Part shown: positions 20,213 through 31,330 of the stretch, piece by piece
How positions within the stretch are numbered: the stretch's first letter is position 1
Layout of the letters: each line of letters starts with the position of its first letter
Assembly: GCA_016874095.1 (NCBI GenBank)
Contig: VGVH01000013.1
Span: 1 to 60,606 of the forward strand
Length of the DNA: 60,606 bases
Direction of reading: 5' to 3'
Origin: Gammaproteobacteria bacterium
GTDB taxonomy: Bacteria; Pseudomonadota; Gammaproteobacteria; Steroidobacterales; GCA-2729495
Notes under the pieces: generated by a model
The model's database searches: none
What the model was told of the DNA's origin: nothing
The model's input: only the letters and a program-made list of their open reading frames with translations
Made by a program: the position numbers and the translations under genes

Positions 20213-21231
20213 GGGTCGATACGGACCTGGCCGGTGCCGCGGCGCACTTCGCCGATCACGTACACCGTCTCGCCCGCTGCCTGGAGTGTCGCCATGGCCT
20301 GCTCTGCCTCGTCGCGGCCGATGACTGCCACCATCCCGATGCCGCAGTTGAACGTGCGGTACATTTCCGCGTTCTCGATGTCGCCCGTGCGCTGCAGCCA
20401 GTCGAACACGATCGGTCGACGCCAGCTGCCGGAGCGGATGCAGGCGTCGAGGTTGGCCGGGAGCACGCGCTCGACATTGCCCGGCAGCCCGCCACCGGTG
20501 ATGTGCGCAAAACCGTGCACCTTGCAGGCCGCGATCAGCCTGAGCAGGCTGCGGACGTAGAGGCGCGTGGGCGTCAGCAGGCTGTCGCCGAGCGTGCTGC
20601 CTTCCCATGGGCGATGGAGGGCGCCGGGATCCAGTTCGAGCACGCGGCGGATCAGCGAATAACCGTTGGAGTGCGGACCGCTGGAGGCGAGACCGATCAG
20701 GACGTCGCCTTCGCCGACCCTGGAGCCGTCGATGATGGCATCGCGGTTGACCACGCCGACCGCGAAGCCGGCGAGGTCGATATCACCTGGCGCGTACATG
20801 CCAGGCATCTCGGCTGTTTCGCCTCCCAGCAATGCGCAACCACTGTCGGCACACCCCGCTGCGATTCCGCGAATCACGGCTTCGGCCTGCGCCAGGGACA
20901 GCTGTCCGGTGGCGTAGTAGTCCAGGAAGAACAGCGGCTCAGCGCCCTGCACGACGACGTCGTTGACGCACATCGCGACGAGGTCGATGCCCACGGTATC
21001 GAAGCGGCCGAGGTCGATCGCGAGCCTGAGCTTGGTGCCGACGCCGTCGGTACCGGCGACCAGCACTGGCTGCGGGTACTTCTGCAGGTCGAGTTCGAAC
21101 AGCCCGCCGAAGCCGCCGATGCCACCCAGCAGTCCCTTGCGCGCCGTGCGTCGTGCCAGCGGCTTGATCCGGTCGACGAGTGCGTCGCCGGCATCGATGT
21201 CGACGCCGGCGTCCTTGTAGGTCAGTGACAT
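20209..21231 (-). CDS. purM: Phosphoribosylformylglycinamidine cyclo-ligase
   Basis: 340 residues, matching the usual length. Closes the imidazole ring to make AIR, using ATP. The N-terminus [19 protein letters not shown], the [12 protein letters not shown] motif, [18 protein letters not shown] and [13 protein letters not shown] are characteristic. The frame is open upstream to 21369, but ATG at 21231 gives the conserved N-terminus. Transcribed away from the DUF2066 gene, as commonly seen in gammaproteobacteria; the two share a 101-base promoter region. Confidence 0.96.
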   Translation of the reverse strand: MSLTYKDAGVDIDAGDALVDRIKPLARRTARKGLLGGIGGFGGLFELDLQKYPQPVLVAGTDGVGTKLRLAIDLGRFDTVGIDLVAMCVNDVVVQGAEPLFFLDYYATGQLSLAQAEAVIRGIAAGCADSGCALLGGETAEMPGMYAPGDIDLAGFAVGVVNRDAIIDGSRVGEGDVLIGLASSGPHSNGYSLIRRVLELDPGALHRPWEGSTLGDSLLTPTRLYVRSLLRLIAACKVHGFAHITGGGLPGNVERVLPANLDACIRSGSWRRPIVFDWLQRTGDIENAEMYRTFNCGIGMVAVIGRDEAEQAMATLQAAGETVYVIGEVRRGTGQVRIDP

Positions 21232-21303
21232 TCGGTGACAGGCCTTGGTGCGTATTGACGAGCGCCGGGCAGCTGGCAACGAAGCCACCGGCGGGCAGGT
21301 GTC

Positions 21304-21309
21304 TATAAT
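21304..21309 (+). promoter_or_regulatory. TATAAT box upstream of the DUF2066 gene
   Basis: A perfect -10 hexamer, TATAAT, 24 bases before the ATG at 21333, giving a leader of about 17 bases. The reverse strand reads TATTAT across almost the same bases and could serve purM. No clear -35 on either strand. Confidence 0.45.
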
Positions 21310-21332
21310 AGTGCAGGCATGGTGCAGGGCGC

Positions 21333-22388
21333 ATGACACTGACTGCCGCGACAGGTCGCTGGTCGCCACGGACGCTGGCGCTGGGCGCGCTGCTGTTCAT
21401 GGCGGGCGTGGCCCATGCGGCGACCCGGGTAGACGTCTATTCGACCAGTGTCGCGGTACCGGCGGCTGCGGGCGAGGTGCGCGCGGCAGCCTATGTCGAG
21501 GCACTGCGGCGGGTACTGGTGCGTGCCACCGGCCTGTCCTCGGCGGCAACCGACGCGGCTCTCATTGCAGCCATCGGTGATCCGGGGAAGTTCGTCCAGC
21601 AGTTCCAGGAAGACGGCAACGGCAACCTGCGCGTCCGTTTCGATGGCGACGCGCTGGCTGCGCAGCTGCGGGCAGCCGGGTACACCGTCTGGCCGGCCGA
21701 ACGCGCGGGCGTCGTGGTGTGGCTGGCCTGGGACGCCGGCGGCGGCGACCGCGACGTGCTCGGCGCGTCCACCGAGGGTGCCGTCGCGACATCCCTGCGC
21801 CGCGACCTGCTGGCGACTGCCGATCGGTACGGTGTCCCGGTCGTTCTGCCCTTGCGCGACAGTCAGGAGATGGCCCAGGTTGCCTTCACGGACGTCTGGG
21901 GTGATTTCACGGCCCCCGTGACGCGGGCATCGGAACGCTACGACGGCGGCGCCATACTCATCGGTCGAGCACGCCTGTTTCCCGCGGGGATGCCGGACGT
22001 GCGCTGGAGTCTGCTCGTCGGTGGCGACCGCCTCGATTGGCGCGGGGGTCCGGCCGACGGGCCCGCGGGCGCGGCCCAGCGTCTCGCGGCGCGCGCGCAA
22101 GCCGCTGCCTCGGCGGCGTCCGGTCTGGCGCGCGTGGCCCTGACGGGACTGCAGAAGTTCGACGACTATGCTCGTGCCCTGAAGAGCCTCCAGTCGCTGG
22201 ATACGGTGTCGGACCTGCGCGTCGCGCAGTCGGCAGCCGGCGTGATCGTGGTCGAAGTCTCACTGCGGTCCGACCTGGCGTCCTTTCTGCGTTCGCTGTC
22301 GGCGCAGGGCGTGCTCGAGACCGTGGCGACGGCGGATGCCGCGCCCGCAGATGGCAATCTGTTGCTCCGCCTGCGGGGACAGCGCTGA
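21333..22388 (+). CDS. DUF2066 family protein, secreted or periplasmic
   Basis: 351 residues with a signal peptide ([15 protein letters not shown], cleavage likely after AHA at about residue 29). The rest matches the DUF2066 family in arrangement: [14 protein letters not shown], the FVQQFQ segment and the repeated [17 protein letters not shown] element. Function is not known. Genes of this family habitually sit between purMN and the pgsA-like/hda pair, as here. The stop overlaps the next start (TGATG), so translation of the three downstream genes is likely coupled. Confidence 0.8.
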   Translation: MTLTAATGRWSPRTLALGALLFMAGVAHAATRVDVYSTSVAVPAAAGEVRAAAYVEALRRVLVRATGLSSAATDAALIAAIGDPGKFVQQFQEDGNGNLRVRFDGDALAAQLRAAGYTVWPAERAGVVVWLAWDAGGGDRDVLGASTEGAVATSLRRDLLATADRYGVPVVLPLRDSQEMAQVAFTDVWGDFTAPVTRASERYDGGAILIGRARLFPAGMPDVRWSLLVGGDRLDWRGGPADGPAGAAQRLAARAQAAASAASGLARVALTGLQKFDDYARALKSLQSLDTVSDLRVAQSAAGVIVVEVSLRSDLASFLRSLSAQGVLETVATADAAPADGNLLLRLRGQR

Positions 22389-22936
22389 TGAGGCCGGCCG
22401 ATATTCCGAACGCCATATGCCTGCTCCGCATGCTGCTCGTTGCGCCGACGGTCTGGGCATTGTTCGAGCGACGGTTCGTGCTGGCTCTGGGTCTCGTTGT
22501 CCTCGCCGGGCTTTCCGATCTGCTCGACGGCTATCTCGCCAAGCGTTTCGACTGGCGCAGCCGTCTCGGCGCCATGCTCGACCCGCTCGCCGACAAGTTG
22601 CTGCTCGTTTCGCTGTTTATATCGCTGGCGCTGCTCGGATGCGTGCCCCTGTGGCTTGCCGCTGTCGTGCTTGGCCGGGATGTCGTCATCGTGGCGGGCG
22701 CTCTGGCGTACAACTGGCTGATCGGTCCCCTGCATCCGGAGCCGTCGGTCGTCGGCAAGTTCAATACGCTCGCGCAGTTGATCTGCGTGATTTTCGTGTT
22801 GATCGAGCAGGGTACGCGCATGCCGCTCGGCCCGCTGGTCGTGGTCTCCGGGGCAGCCGTGCTGGTCATGGGCGTCGTCAGCGGCATCGACTACGTTCTG
22901 CGCTGGAGCCTGCGCGCAGCAGGCGAGCGGACCTGA
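22388..22936 (+). CDS. CDP-alcohol phosphatidyltransferase family protein
   Basis: 182 residues, five or six membrane helices. The CDP-alcohol phosphotransferase motif D-x2-DG-x2-A-x-R-x8-G-x3-D-x3-D is complete in DLLDGYLAKRFDWRSRLG followed by AMLDPLAD. It should move a phosphatidyl group from CDP-diacylglycerol to an alcohol at the inner membrane; similarity to PgsA suggests glycerol-3-phosphate, but this gene, paired with hda, is usually a second pgsA-like copy, so the substrate is uncertain. ATG at 22388 overlaps the preceding TGA. Confidence 0.88.
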   Translation: MRPADIPNAICLLRMLLVAPTVWALFERRFVLALGLVVLAGLSDLLDGYLAKRFDWRSRLGAMLDPLADKLLLVSLFISLALLGCVPLWLAAVVLGRDVVIVAGALAYNWLIGPLHPEPSVVGKFNTLAQLICVIFVLIEQGTRMPLGPLVVVSGAAVLVMGVVSGIDYVLRWSLRAAGERT

Positions 22937-22958
22937 GCCGCAACTGTCGCATCACGAC

Positions 22959-23642
22959 ATGCAGCAACTGCCGCTGAACGTCCGGCTGGCCGAACACGCC
23001 GTGTTCGAGAGTTTCCACGCCGGCCCGAATGAGGCCGCCATTGCCTGCCTGCGCGAAGCAGCTGCCGGCGCGGGCCCCCGCTTTACCTGGTTGTGGGGGC
23101 CGGGGTCGTCCGGTCGTTCGCACCTGCTGCAGGCCGCTGTCACCGCTGCACATGCGCTGGGCCGGCCGTCGATCTTCCTGCCGATGGCCCAGCGGGCCAG
23201 CCTGGACCCGGCGATGCTCGACGGGCTCGAGACCGCCAGCCTGGTGGCCGTGGATGACATCGATGCGATCGCCGGCGACGGTGCCTGGGAGCCGGCCATG
23301 CTGTTGCTCTACGAGCGGATCGTGGCGTCTGCTGGCCGGCTCGTGATGAGCAGTATCCTGCCGCCCGCGCGCAGTGGCTTCCGCCTGCCCGACCTTGCCT
23401 CGCGCCTGTCGACTGCCGCGGTATACCAGCTCGTGCAGGGCGGCGACGAGCAACTGCTGCGTGCACTGCAGAAACGCGCGGCCTGGCTCGGGCTCGAGTT
23501 GCCGGATGTGACGGGGCGCTTCCTGCTGACGCGCGTCGAGCGCGACATGGCCGCGCTGTGCCGGGAGCTCGAGCGGCTGGACCGGGAGGCGCTGGCCGCG
23601 CAGCGGCGACTCACGGTGCCATTCGTCAGCGAGGTCCTCGGC

Positions 23643-23654
<12 letters not shown>
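22959..23654 (+). CDS. hda: DnaA regulatory inactivator Hda
   Basis: 231 residues, DnaA-like AAA+ protein without DNA-binding domain. With the sliding clamp it triggers ATP hydrolysis on DnaA after initiation. The clamp-binding motif QLPLNV is at residues 3-8. The P-loop is altered (GPGSSGRSHLLQA, R for the usual K), the Walker B is VAVDDIDAI, and the sensor-II end (VERDMAALCRELERLD) carries the expected arginine. Follows the phosphatidyltransferase gene by 22 bases. Its last 12 bases overlap the convergent DUF2069 gene. Confidence 0.93.
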
Positions 23655-24906
<1,252 letters not shown>

Positions 24907-24912
24907 TCGCGG

Positions 24913-25524
24913 TCAGTGCTGGAACCAGCGCCTCCGCAGCCGATCGAAAACCTTGTTCGGATACTCGGTCCTGCCGAGGCTGCCGTTGTAGCGGGCGAGG
25001 GCGCGAGTCCAGTTGCCCTTTTCCATGTCGTAGTAGTAGCGGAGGATCGTACAGCCCATCAGCAGGTTGTCCTCGATATCGACCAACCGCCGGCGCCCGA
25101 GCTCCTCGCGCCAGAATGGCATGACCTGCATCAGGCCCTGCGCGCCGGCCGACGACACTGCGTAGGGATTGAAGGCGCTCTCGACGTCGATCACGGCCAG
25201 CACCATTTCGGGCGGCAGGCCGACGCGCGTGGCTTCCTGGTGTGCGGTCGTCAGGATGCGCAGCCGCGTTTGCTCGTCCGGCACCTGCCGTCCCAGCCGG
25301 CCCGCCATGTCGGTCAGCCAGACCTGGGCATCGAACCGGTCGTTGAAGCTCCCGGCGGCGACCAGCGCGTCGCGTACGCGCTCGCGCAGTTCCGCTGATG
25401 GCGGCGCCTGCTCGGCTGCCACGGCGCGGCCGGCGAGCAGGAGCGCCAGCAGGAGTCCCAGGGCCGCGGTGCTAGGCCGCAGCCGCGGTCGACAGCCGAG
25501 CCAGGATGAATTTGCCGACATCAT
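24913..25524 (-). CDS. Lytic transglycosylase, SLT domain
   Basis: 203 residues with a secretion signal (STAALGLLLALLLAGRAVAA). The SLT domain shows the catalytic glutamate in VIDVESAFNPYAVS followed by SAGAQGLMQVMP and the Tyr/Asn-rich RALARYNGSLG, typical of family 1 enzymes. It cuts the glycan strands of peptidoglycan with formation of 1,6-anhydro ends. The start (ATG ATG at 25524) lies 53 bases inside proS; there is no later ATG, GTG or TTG before the signal sequence, so the overlap seems real and makes it likely that the two are co-transcribed. Confidence 0.9.
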   Translation of the reverse strand: MMSANSSWLGCRPRLRPSTAALGLLLALLLAGRAVAAEQAPPSAELRERVRDALVAAGSFNDRFDAQVWLTDMAGRLGRQVPDEQTRLRILTTAHQEATRVGLPPEMVLAVIDVESAFNPYAVSSAGAQGLMQVMPFWREELGRRRLVDIEDNLLMGCTILRYYYDMEKGNWTRALARYNGSLGRTEYPNKVFDRLRRRWFQH

Positions 25525-27199
25525 CGATGGCCACCTTCTCTTCCGCGCCGCTCGCGCGATTGCGGTACTCGACGAGGCCTTCCCGGACGCCGCGATCCCC
25601 GACGACCAGCCGGTGGGGGACGCCGAGCAGATCCGCCTCCGCGAACTTCACCCCGGGCCGGGCATCGCGGTCATCCAGCAGCACGTCCAGCCCCGCCCCT
25701 GACAATTGAACGTAGATCGACTCGGCGGCTGCCGTGACCGCTTCGGCGTTTTTGGGATTCAGCACCAGCAGCGTTACGTCGAATGGGCTCATGGGGCCCG
25801 GCCACACGATGCCGTTCGCGTCGTGGTTCTGCTCGATCGCTGCGGCGACGATGCGCGAGACCCCGATGCCGTAGCAACCCATGATCGTGGGGCGTTCCTT
25901 GCCGTCTTCGTCGAGCACGACGGCATTCATCGCGCGACTGTATTTGTCGCCGAGCTGGAAGATGTGGCCCACCTCGATGCCGCGCGCAATCGCCAGCGCG
26001 CCGCCGCCGCCCGGACTCGGGTCACCGGCGACGACGTTGCGCAGGTCCGCTGCTGCGGGAACCGGCGTGTCGCGACCCCAGTTGACTCCCGTGTGGTGGA
26101 ACCCGGCCTCGTTCGCACCGGCGACGAAATCCGCGATCGCCAGTGCCGAGTGGTCGGCGATCAGCGGTACGCGCAGGCCAACCGGCCCGACGAACCCGGT
26201 CGGAGCGCCCGTGGCGGACGTTACCCGTTCCGGCGATGCCAGGGTCAGCGGTGTTTTCACCTGCGACAGTCGCTGTGCCTTCGCCGCGTTGAGCGAATGG
26301 TCGCCGCGCAGGGCCAGTGCGACCACTCCGCCGTCGGTGCCTTCGACCACCAGGATCTTCACGCAGCGCTCCGGCGCGACCTTCAGTTCGGCAGCCACCT
26401 CGTCGATGCTGCGGGATTTCGGTGTCGCTACCTTCGCCAGCGCGGCGGACGGGTCTGGTCGCGGCGCGGACGGGGGCAATGCGGCTGCCATCTCGATGTT
26501 CGCCGCGTAGCTGTCGCCGTCGCACCAGGCGATCGCATCTTCTCCGGACTCGGCGAGCACGTGGAATTCCTGGGACCGCGCGCCGCCGATCTCGCCCGAG
26601 TCGGCTTCGACGCTGCGGAACCTGAGTCCCAGGCGCCGGAAAATCCGCGCATAGGCCTCTGCCATCGCCTGGTAGGTCGTCTCGAGCGACGCCTGGTCGA
26701 GATGGAAGGAATAGGCGTCCTTCATGATGAATTCACGGGCGCGCATCAGGCCGAAACGCGGCCGGATCTCGTCGCGAAACTTGGTCTGGATCTGGTAGTA
26801 GTTGACCGGCAGCTGGCGATAGCTGCGCAACTCACGTCGCGCCACCTCGGTGATGACTTCCTCGTGCGTCGGTCCGAAGCAGTAGTCGCGCTCATGTCGG
26901 TCCCGGATCCGCAGCAGCAGGTCGCCGTAGCGGTCCCAGCGGCCCGTCTCCTGCCACAGCTCGGCCGGCTGCACGGCGGGCATCAGCACTTCAACGGCGC
27001 CGGCGCGGTTCATCTCCTCGCGCACCACGGCCTCGACCTTGCGCAACACCTTCAGCCCGAACGGCATCCAGGTGAAGATCCCGGCAGTCAGCCGGCGGAC
27101 AAGCCCGGCGCGCAGCAGCAGCTGGTGGCTGACGACCTCGGCGTCGGCCGGCGTTTCCTTGAGGGTGTTCCAGGGTATTTGGCTGAGGCGCATGAGCAT
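25472..27199 (-). CDS. proS: Prolyl-tRNA synthetase, bacterial type with editing domain
   Basis: 575 residues, the usual size for the INS-containing form. Class II motifs: motif 1 region AGAVEVLMPAVQPAELW, motif 2 FRDEIRPRFGLMRAREF, motif 3 GCYGIGVSRIVAA. Between motifs 2 and 3 is the YbaK-like editing insert (residues about 220-400, KVATPKSRSIDEVAAELK onward with the GDHSLN element). C-terminal anticodon domain ends at VGKFILARLS. A TAGAAT box lies 24 bases upstream of the ATG. Confidence 0.97.
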   Translation of the reverse strand: MLMRLSQIPWNTLKETPADAEVVSHQLLLRAGLVRRLTAGIFTWMPFGLKVLRKVEAVVREEMNRAGAVEVLMPAVQPAELWQETGRWDRYGDLLLRIRDRHERDYCFGPTHEEVITEVARRELRSYRQLPVNYYQIQTKFRDEIRPRFGLMRAREFIMKDAYSFHLDQASLETTYQAMAEAYARIFRRLGLRFRSVEADSGEIGGARSQEFHVLAESGEDAIAWCDGDSYAANIEMAAALPPSAPRPDPSAALAKVATPKSRSIDEVAAELKVAPERCVKILVVEGTDGGVVALALRGDHSLNAAKAQRLSQVKTPLTLASPERVTSATGAPTGFVGPVGLRVPLIADHSALAIADFVAGANEAGFHHTGVNWGRDTPVPAAADLRNVVAGDPSPGGGGALAIARGIEVGHIFQLGDKYSRAMNAVVLDEDGKERPTIMGCYGIGVSRIVAAAIEQNHDANGIVWPGPMSPFDVTLLVLNPKNAEAVTAAAESIYVQLSGAGLDVLLDDRDARPGVKFAEADLLGVPHRLVVGDRGVREGLVEYRNRASGAEEKVAIDDVGKFILARLSTAAAA

Positions 27200-27222
27200 A
27201 GGGGACGGCGAAAAACGCCGTC

Positions 27223-27228
27223 ATTCTA
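27223..27228 (-). promoter_or_regulatory. proS -10 box
   Basis: TAGAAT on the minus strand, in the context GCTAGAATG that also precedes the EF-G gene. It would give a leader of about 20 bases to the ATG at 27199. No clear -35. Confidence 0.4.
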
Positions 27229-27289
27229 GCGGCTGATTCATTCCCGGAACCATGTCAAACTGATCCCCGGACCCTCGCGGAGGATCGCC

Positions 27290-28084
27290 ATGGATGAGCC
27301 TGCCGTTGACCCGATGCGTCCGCGTCGCCGGGCCATCTACCTGCTGCCGAACCTCCTGACGACCGGCAGCCTGTTCGCCGGATTCTTCGGCATCGTCGCC
27401 AGCATCGACGGGCGCTATGAGGCGGCCGCGATCGCAATCATCATCGCAGGCGTTCTCGACGGGCTCGACGGGCGGCTTGCCCGGCTGACCCACACCGAGT
27501 CGGAGTTCGGCAAGCAGTACGACAGCCTCTCCGACATGGTGTCTTTCGGGCTGGCCCCCGCCGTCATCGTCTATCAATGGGGCCTCGTCCGGCTGGCCGA
27601 CTATGGCTGGATCTGGGCCAAGCTCGGCTGGCTCGCCGCCTTCGTCTACACCGTGGCTGCAGCACTCCGGCTCGCGCGTTTCAACGTGCGCTCGCGGACG
27701 GCCGATCGCCGCTTTTTCGAAGGACTGCCGAGCCCGTCGGCCGCGGGACTGATGATGAGCATGGTCTGGCTGGGCACCGATCTCGGCTGGACGGGCGGCG
27801 AGACGGTGGCGCTCGCCGCCACTGTCGCCGTCATTGCCGGCGCGCTGATGGTGTCGGGCTTCGCCTACTACAGTTTCAAGGAAGTTCGCGCACGCGGGCG
27901 TATCTCGTTCACCTATGCGTTCGTCGTGCCGCTGACCTTCGTGCTGATCGCCATGAATCCGCCGCTGGTGCTCTTGTGCATCGGCGTGGTCTATGCGCTG
28001 TCCGGGCCTGCCGTGAGCGCCTGGCGCGCCCGTCGTCGACGCAGCGGCAACTGGTCGCGGCACGAGGGGCGTCTCGGGACCTGA
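27290..28084 (+). CDS. pssA: CDP-diacylglycerol-serine O-phosphatidyltransferase
   Basis: 264 residues; makes phosphatidylserine, the precursor of phosphatidylethanolamine, at the inner membrane. The CDP-alcohol motif is complete ([20 protein letters not shown] then YDSLSDMVS), and the helices [19 protein letters not shown] and [13 protein letters not shown] are hallmarks of the Gram-positive/archaeal-like PssA class rather than the E. coli phospholipase-D-type enzyme. ATG preceded by a good GGAGG. Basic, arginine-rich C-terminus. Confidence 0.93.
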   Translation: MDEPAVDPMRPRRRAIYLLPNLLTTGSLFAGFFGIVASIDGRYEAAAIAIIIAGVLDGLDGRLARLTHTESEFGKQYDSLSDMVSFGLAPAVIVYQWGLVRLADYGWIWAKLGWLAAFVYTVAAALRLARFNVRSRTADRRFFEGLPSPSAAGLMMSMVWLGTDLGWTGGETVALAATVAVIAGALMVSGFAYYSFKEVRARGRISFTYAFVVPLTFVLIAMNPPLVLLCIGVVYALSGPAVSAWRARRRRSGNWSRHEGRLGT

Positions 28085-28086
28085 CC

Positions 28087-28767
28087 ATGGTGGCGAGCAA
28101 CGGGCTTGCACGCCGCAACGCCATCCTGGGCGAAATCGGCATCATGCAGTGGCGCCTGCGCACTCCGGCGGCCGGCTGCGGGGAAGCAGGGGCTGCTGGC
28201 GCCGGCGTCGACTGGGACGGACTGCGCGCCGCCGTGCGCGACTGCACCAGCTGTGCGCTGCACCGGTCACGCACCCAGACCGTATTCGGTGTCGGATCAC
28301 GCAGCGCCCGCTGGATGATCATTGGCGAGGCGCCCGGTGCGGAAGAAGACCGGCAGGGTGAACCGTTCGTAGGCCCCGCAGGGCAGCTGCTCACCGAAAT
28401 GTTGCGCGCCGTCGGCCTGGGCCGCGAGCAGGTGTTCATCGCCAATATCCTGAAGTGCCGTCCACCCGACAATCGCGATCCCCAGCCTGCCGAGATCGAG
28501 GCCTGCAGCCGTCACCTCGCTGCTCAGGTCGATGCCATACGCCCGCGGCTGATCCTCGCGGTGGGGCGCATCGCAGCGCAGAGCCTGCTCGGCCAGGATC
28601 TGCCGGTCGGGCGGTTGCGAGGGCGAGTGCACAGCTACGGCGCGAGCGCCACGCCGCTGGTCGTCACCTATCACCCCGCGTACCTGTTGCGCTCACCGGC
28701 GGAGAAGCGCAAGTCCTGGGACGACCTGCGCCTGGCGCGCGGGACCGTCGCGCCTGCGGGGCCATGA
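28087..28767 (+). CDS. Family 4 uracil-DNA glycosylase
   Basis: 226 residues. Iron-sulfur uracil-DNA glycosylase: cysteines CTSC and KCRPP plus EACSRHL for the 4Fe-4S cluster, active-site [20 protein letters not shown], and the C-terminal [11 protein letters not shown]. Removes uracil from DNA. A poorly conserved N-terminal 35 residues precede the domain; other DnaE-associated members have similar extensions. The frame is open far upstream inside pssA; ATG at 28087, two bases after the pssA stop, is chosen. The stop overlaps rimI by 4 bases. Confidence 0.92.
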   Translation: MVASNGLARRNAILGEIGIMQWRLRTPAAGCGEAGAAGAGVDWDGLRAAVRDCTSCALHRSRTQTVFGVGSRSARWMIIGEAPGAEEDRQGEPFVGPAGQLLTEMLRAVGLGREQVFIANILKCRPPDNRDPQPAEIEACSRHLAAQVDAIRPRLILAVGRIAAQSLLGQDLPVGRLRGRVHSYGASATPLVVTYHPAYLLRSPAEKRKSWDDLRLARGTVAPAGP

Positions 28768-29252
28768 GCGCCAATCCGAACCCATTGACGCCGCAGCAGC
28801 GCGAGATGCGCCAGACCGACGTGCCGCGCGTCGCCGCTATCGAGCGCGGTTCATACGAGTTCCCGTGGAGCCCGGGCATCTTCCGCGACTGCCTGCTCGC
28901 GGGTTACGCGAGCGCCGTCATCGAGGATCGAGGTGACGTCGTCGCCTACGCGATGATGTCAGTCGCGACCGGCGAGGCGCACCTGCTCAATCTCTGTGTC
29001 GATGGTTCCGTCCGGCGGCTGGGTTACGGGCGGCGCCTGCTCGAGACGATGATGCAGCTGGCGTTGGGCGCCGGCGCCGGGCGGCTGTATCTGGAGGTCA
29101 GGGCATCCAACGATGCCGCCCTCGAGCTGTACCTGCGCGCCGGATTCGAACGCATCGGCGTGCGTCGCCGCTATTACCGTGCGGCCACCGGCAGCGAGGA
29201 TGCCGTGCTGCTCGCGAAATCGTTGCGGGGTCAGGCGGAGAGCCGCTCCTGA
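28764..29252 (+). CDS. rimI: Ribosomal protein S18 alanine N-acetyltransferase
   Basis: 162 residues, GNAT fold. ERGSYEFPWSPGIFRDCL matches the RimI substrate-binding N-terminus, LLNLCVDGSVRRLGYGRRLL is the acetyl-CoA loop, and EVRASNDAALELYLRAGFERIGVRRRYY is the RimI hallmark end, with the tyrosine that acts as general acid. Acetylates the N-terminal alanine of S18. ATG overlaps the uracil glycosylase stop (ATGA). Usually clustered with tsaB; here tsaB is not adjacent, while tsaE is 23 kb away. Confidence 0.93.
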   Translation: MSANPNPLTPQQREMRQTDVPRVAAIERGSYEFPWSPGIFRDCLLAGYASAVIEDRGDVVAYAMMSVATGEAHLLNLCVDGSVRRLGYGRRLLETMMQLALGAGAGRLYLEVRASNDAALELYLRAGFERIGVRRRYYRAATGSEDAVLLAKSLRGQAESRS

Positions 29253-29284
29253 GCCGGCCGCCGGGTGAGCCCGACACCCGGGCC

Positions 29285-30496
29285 GTGTGGAGCTGGGTTG
29301 CCTACGACTGGGCGAACTCCGCCTTCGCGCTCACCGTCATGACGTCGTTCGTTCCGCTCATGCTGGCCGGATACTGGAACGACGGGGCCGACTCCTCGGT
29401 CGGCACGTTCCGCCTCGGTGTCGCCAACGCCCTGGCGAGCCTGTTGGTTGCGGTGCTGGTGCCGGTGCTCGGTGCGGCGGCGGACCGACGCGGCCGGCGC
29501 CGGCGCTGGCTCGTCATGGTGACCTGGCTCGGCGTCACGGCAACTGCGGCGCTGGCGTTCGCCAGCCAGGGCCAGTGGCAGCGTGCGCTGGGCCTCTATG
29601 TCGTTGCCGCCTTCGCCTTTGCGGTCGCCAACGCCCTTTACGACGCGCTGCTGGTCGATGTGGTGCCCACCCGCCATCTGGACCGCGTGTCGGCCCTCGG
29701 TTTCGGCTGCGGCTACATCGGCAGCGCGTTGCTGTTCGGAGCGCACGTCGCGATGCTCAACGACCCGGCGGCGTTCGGGTTCGCCTCGGCGGAAGCTGCC
29801 TCCGGAGCCGCGTTCATCAGCGTCGCGGTGTGGTGGCTGGTCTTTTCGGTGCCGCTGGCCCTGTGGGTGCCGGAGTCGCCACCTGCCGTCCCGGACGGGG
29901 CCGGGGCGCAGGGGATGCTGGCGACACTGCGCCGGATCCGCGCTGACCGACTGGCGTTCAGATTCCTTGTCGCTTACTGGCTCTACATCGATGCCGTCTA
30001 CACGATCATCAAGATGGCGGTCGATTATGGCATCGCGATCGGACTGAGTCCGCGCGACCTGGTGGCCGCCATCCTGGTCACCAACGTCATTGCGTTTCCC
30101 GCAGCGATTGCCTTCGGCCGACTGGCGCAGTCGGTCGGCCCGCGCATCGGTGTGCTGGCGGGCCTCGTCGTGTATATCGGCGCGACCGTCGCTGCGCCGT
30201 TCATCGACACGGCAGCCGGCTTCTACGCCCTTGCGGTGGCGGTCGGCCTCGTGCAGGGCGGCGTGCAGAGCTTGAGCCGCTCGCTGTTCGCGCGCCTCGT
30301 GCCGGTGAGCCACAGCGGCGAGTATTTCGGTTTCTACAACATGGTGGGCAAGTTCGCCGCGATTCTCGGGCCATTGCTGACAGGGCTGGTCACGCTGGCC
30401 ACCGGCAGTCAGCGATTCGGCATCCTGTCGCTCATCCTGCTGTTCGTGGCCGGGGCCTGGCTGCTCTTCAGCCTGCGGGAAGCGCGCGCGGACTAA
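29285..30496 (+). CDS. MFS transporter, UMF1/Atg22-like
   Basis: 403 residues, about twelve membrane helices. SWVAYDWANSAFALTVMTSF is the signature opening of the UMF1 (Atg22-like) branch of the major facilitator superfamily, and the loop DRRGRRRRWL follows helix 2. Substrate unknown; relatives in eukaryotes export amino acids from the vacuole. A GTG at 29285 starts the recognisable domain directly; a slightly earlier start is possible because the 32 bases after rimI are open. The 3' end overlaps the remains of a transglutaminase gene on the other strand. Confidence 0.85.
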   Translation: MWSWVAYDWANSAFALTVMTSFVPLMLAGYWNDGADSSVGTFRLGVANALASLLVAVLVPVLGAAADRRGRRRRWLVMVTWLGVTATAALAFASQGQWQRALGLYVVAAFAFAVANALYDALLVDVVPTRHLDRVSALGFGCGYIGSALLFGAHVAMLNDPAAFGFASAEAASGAAFISVAVWWLVFSVPLALWVPESPPAVPDGAGAQGMLATLRRIRADRLAFRFLVAYWLYIDAVYTIIKMAVDYGIAIGLSPRDLVAAILVTNVIAFPAAIAFGRLAQSVGPRIGVLAGLVVYIGATVAAPFIDTAAGFYALAVAVGLVQGGVQSLSRSLFARLVPVSHSGEYFGFYNMVGKFAAILGPLLTGLVTLATGSQRFGILSLILLFVAGAWLLFSLREARAD

Positions 30497-31330
30497 GGGC
30501 CTTCACCAGGGCGGCGAACTCCCGCTGCAGTGCCGGTTCCGGCTCGCGGCCGTAGCGCAACAGCAGGTACAGACTGGTGGCAGACCTGACCCGCACGGCC
30601 AGATCCGGTCGCGCACGGCGTCCGGCCCGAGGGCGGCGGTGTCGATCCCTTGGGCGATGCGTTGCGGGGCGACGACGACCGTCGGATCGACACGCTCCCA
30701 CGCGCCATCGAGCCACACTTCGACCTAGGCATGAGCGTTGGCCTGGCGCACGATCCAGTAGTCGCCGAACGGGTTGCGCTCGCTGCCCTGGTAGCCCGCC
30801 ACGATCCGGGCGGGAATGCCCGCCGATCGCGCCAGCACGGCCAGTGCCGATGCATAGTGCTCGCAGAATCCCGAGCGGGTCTAGAACAGGAATTCGTCGA
30901 CGGAGTTCGCGCCCAGCGGCGGTGGCGACAGGGAGTAGACGAATCCGGTGTCGGCGAACAGCGCGAGTGCGCGGCGGACGAACTGCCGGTCGCTCGACAC
31001 CTCGGCGCGCAGGCGCGCAGCGAACCCGCTCGTGCGGGGGTTGCGCTCCGGCGGCAGCCGGCGATTGATTTCCAGCCGCTGCGGCGGGGTATGGCCGGTG
31101 CTCCGGTCCCCTGTTCGCGCAGGTCGTTCTGGCTGACGAGGTCAACCGCGCCACGCCAAAAGCCCAGAGCGCGCTGCTGCCTGCCGTCGGTCCCGACGAC
31201 CGCAAGCCGTTCAACGACGCCGGGGTCTGCCCGATTGACCGGCACGCCATGTCTCCACGCCAGCCGATGGGCGATCTTGCATCGGGCTGAGGCGAAGTTG
31301 CATGACCGATTGCGCGGATTGCTCACGCGC
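30468..31330 (-). pseudogene. Broken TgpA-type transglutaminase gene
   Basis: Reading the minus strand gives the core of a TgpA (DUF3488/transglutaminase) protein: [20 protein letters not shown], then GFVYSLSPPPLGANSVDEFL, then TRSGFCEHYASALAVLARSA, GIPARIVAGYQGSERNPFGD, and VEVWLDGAWERVDPTVVVAP. Catalytic Cys (GFCEHY), His (NAHA) and Asp (RVDPT) codons survive. But TAG replaces a residue just before the TRSGFC motif (30881-30883) and the tryptophan after NAHA (30725-30727). The reading frame shifts before this core, and after RDRIW it shifts again straight into the normal C-terminal end (SLYLLLRYGREPEPALQREF), so the late membrane helix and linker are deleted. The N-terminal membrane half is missing. 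It overlaps the MFS gene end by 29 bases. Confidence 0.8.

Noticed and set aside
30725-30883. TAG read as an amino acid in the transglutaminase gene
   Set aside because: The two TAG sites replace different residues, the frame is broken elsewhere, and TAG ends healthy genes such as mutL, proS and queG in this window.
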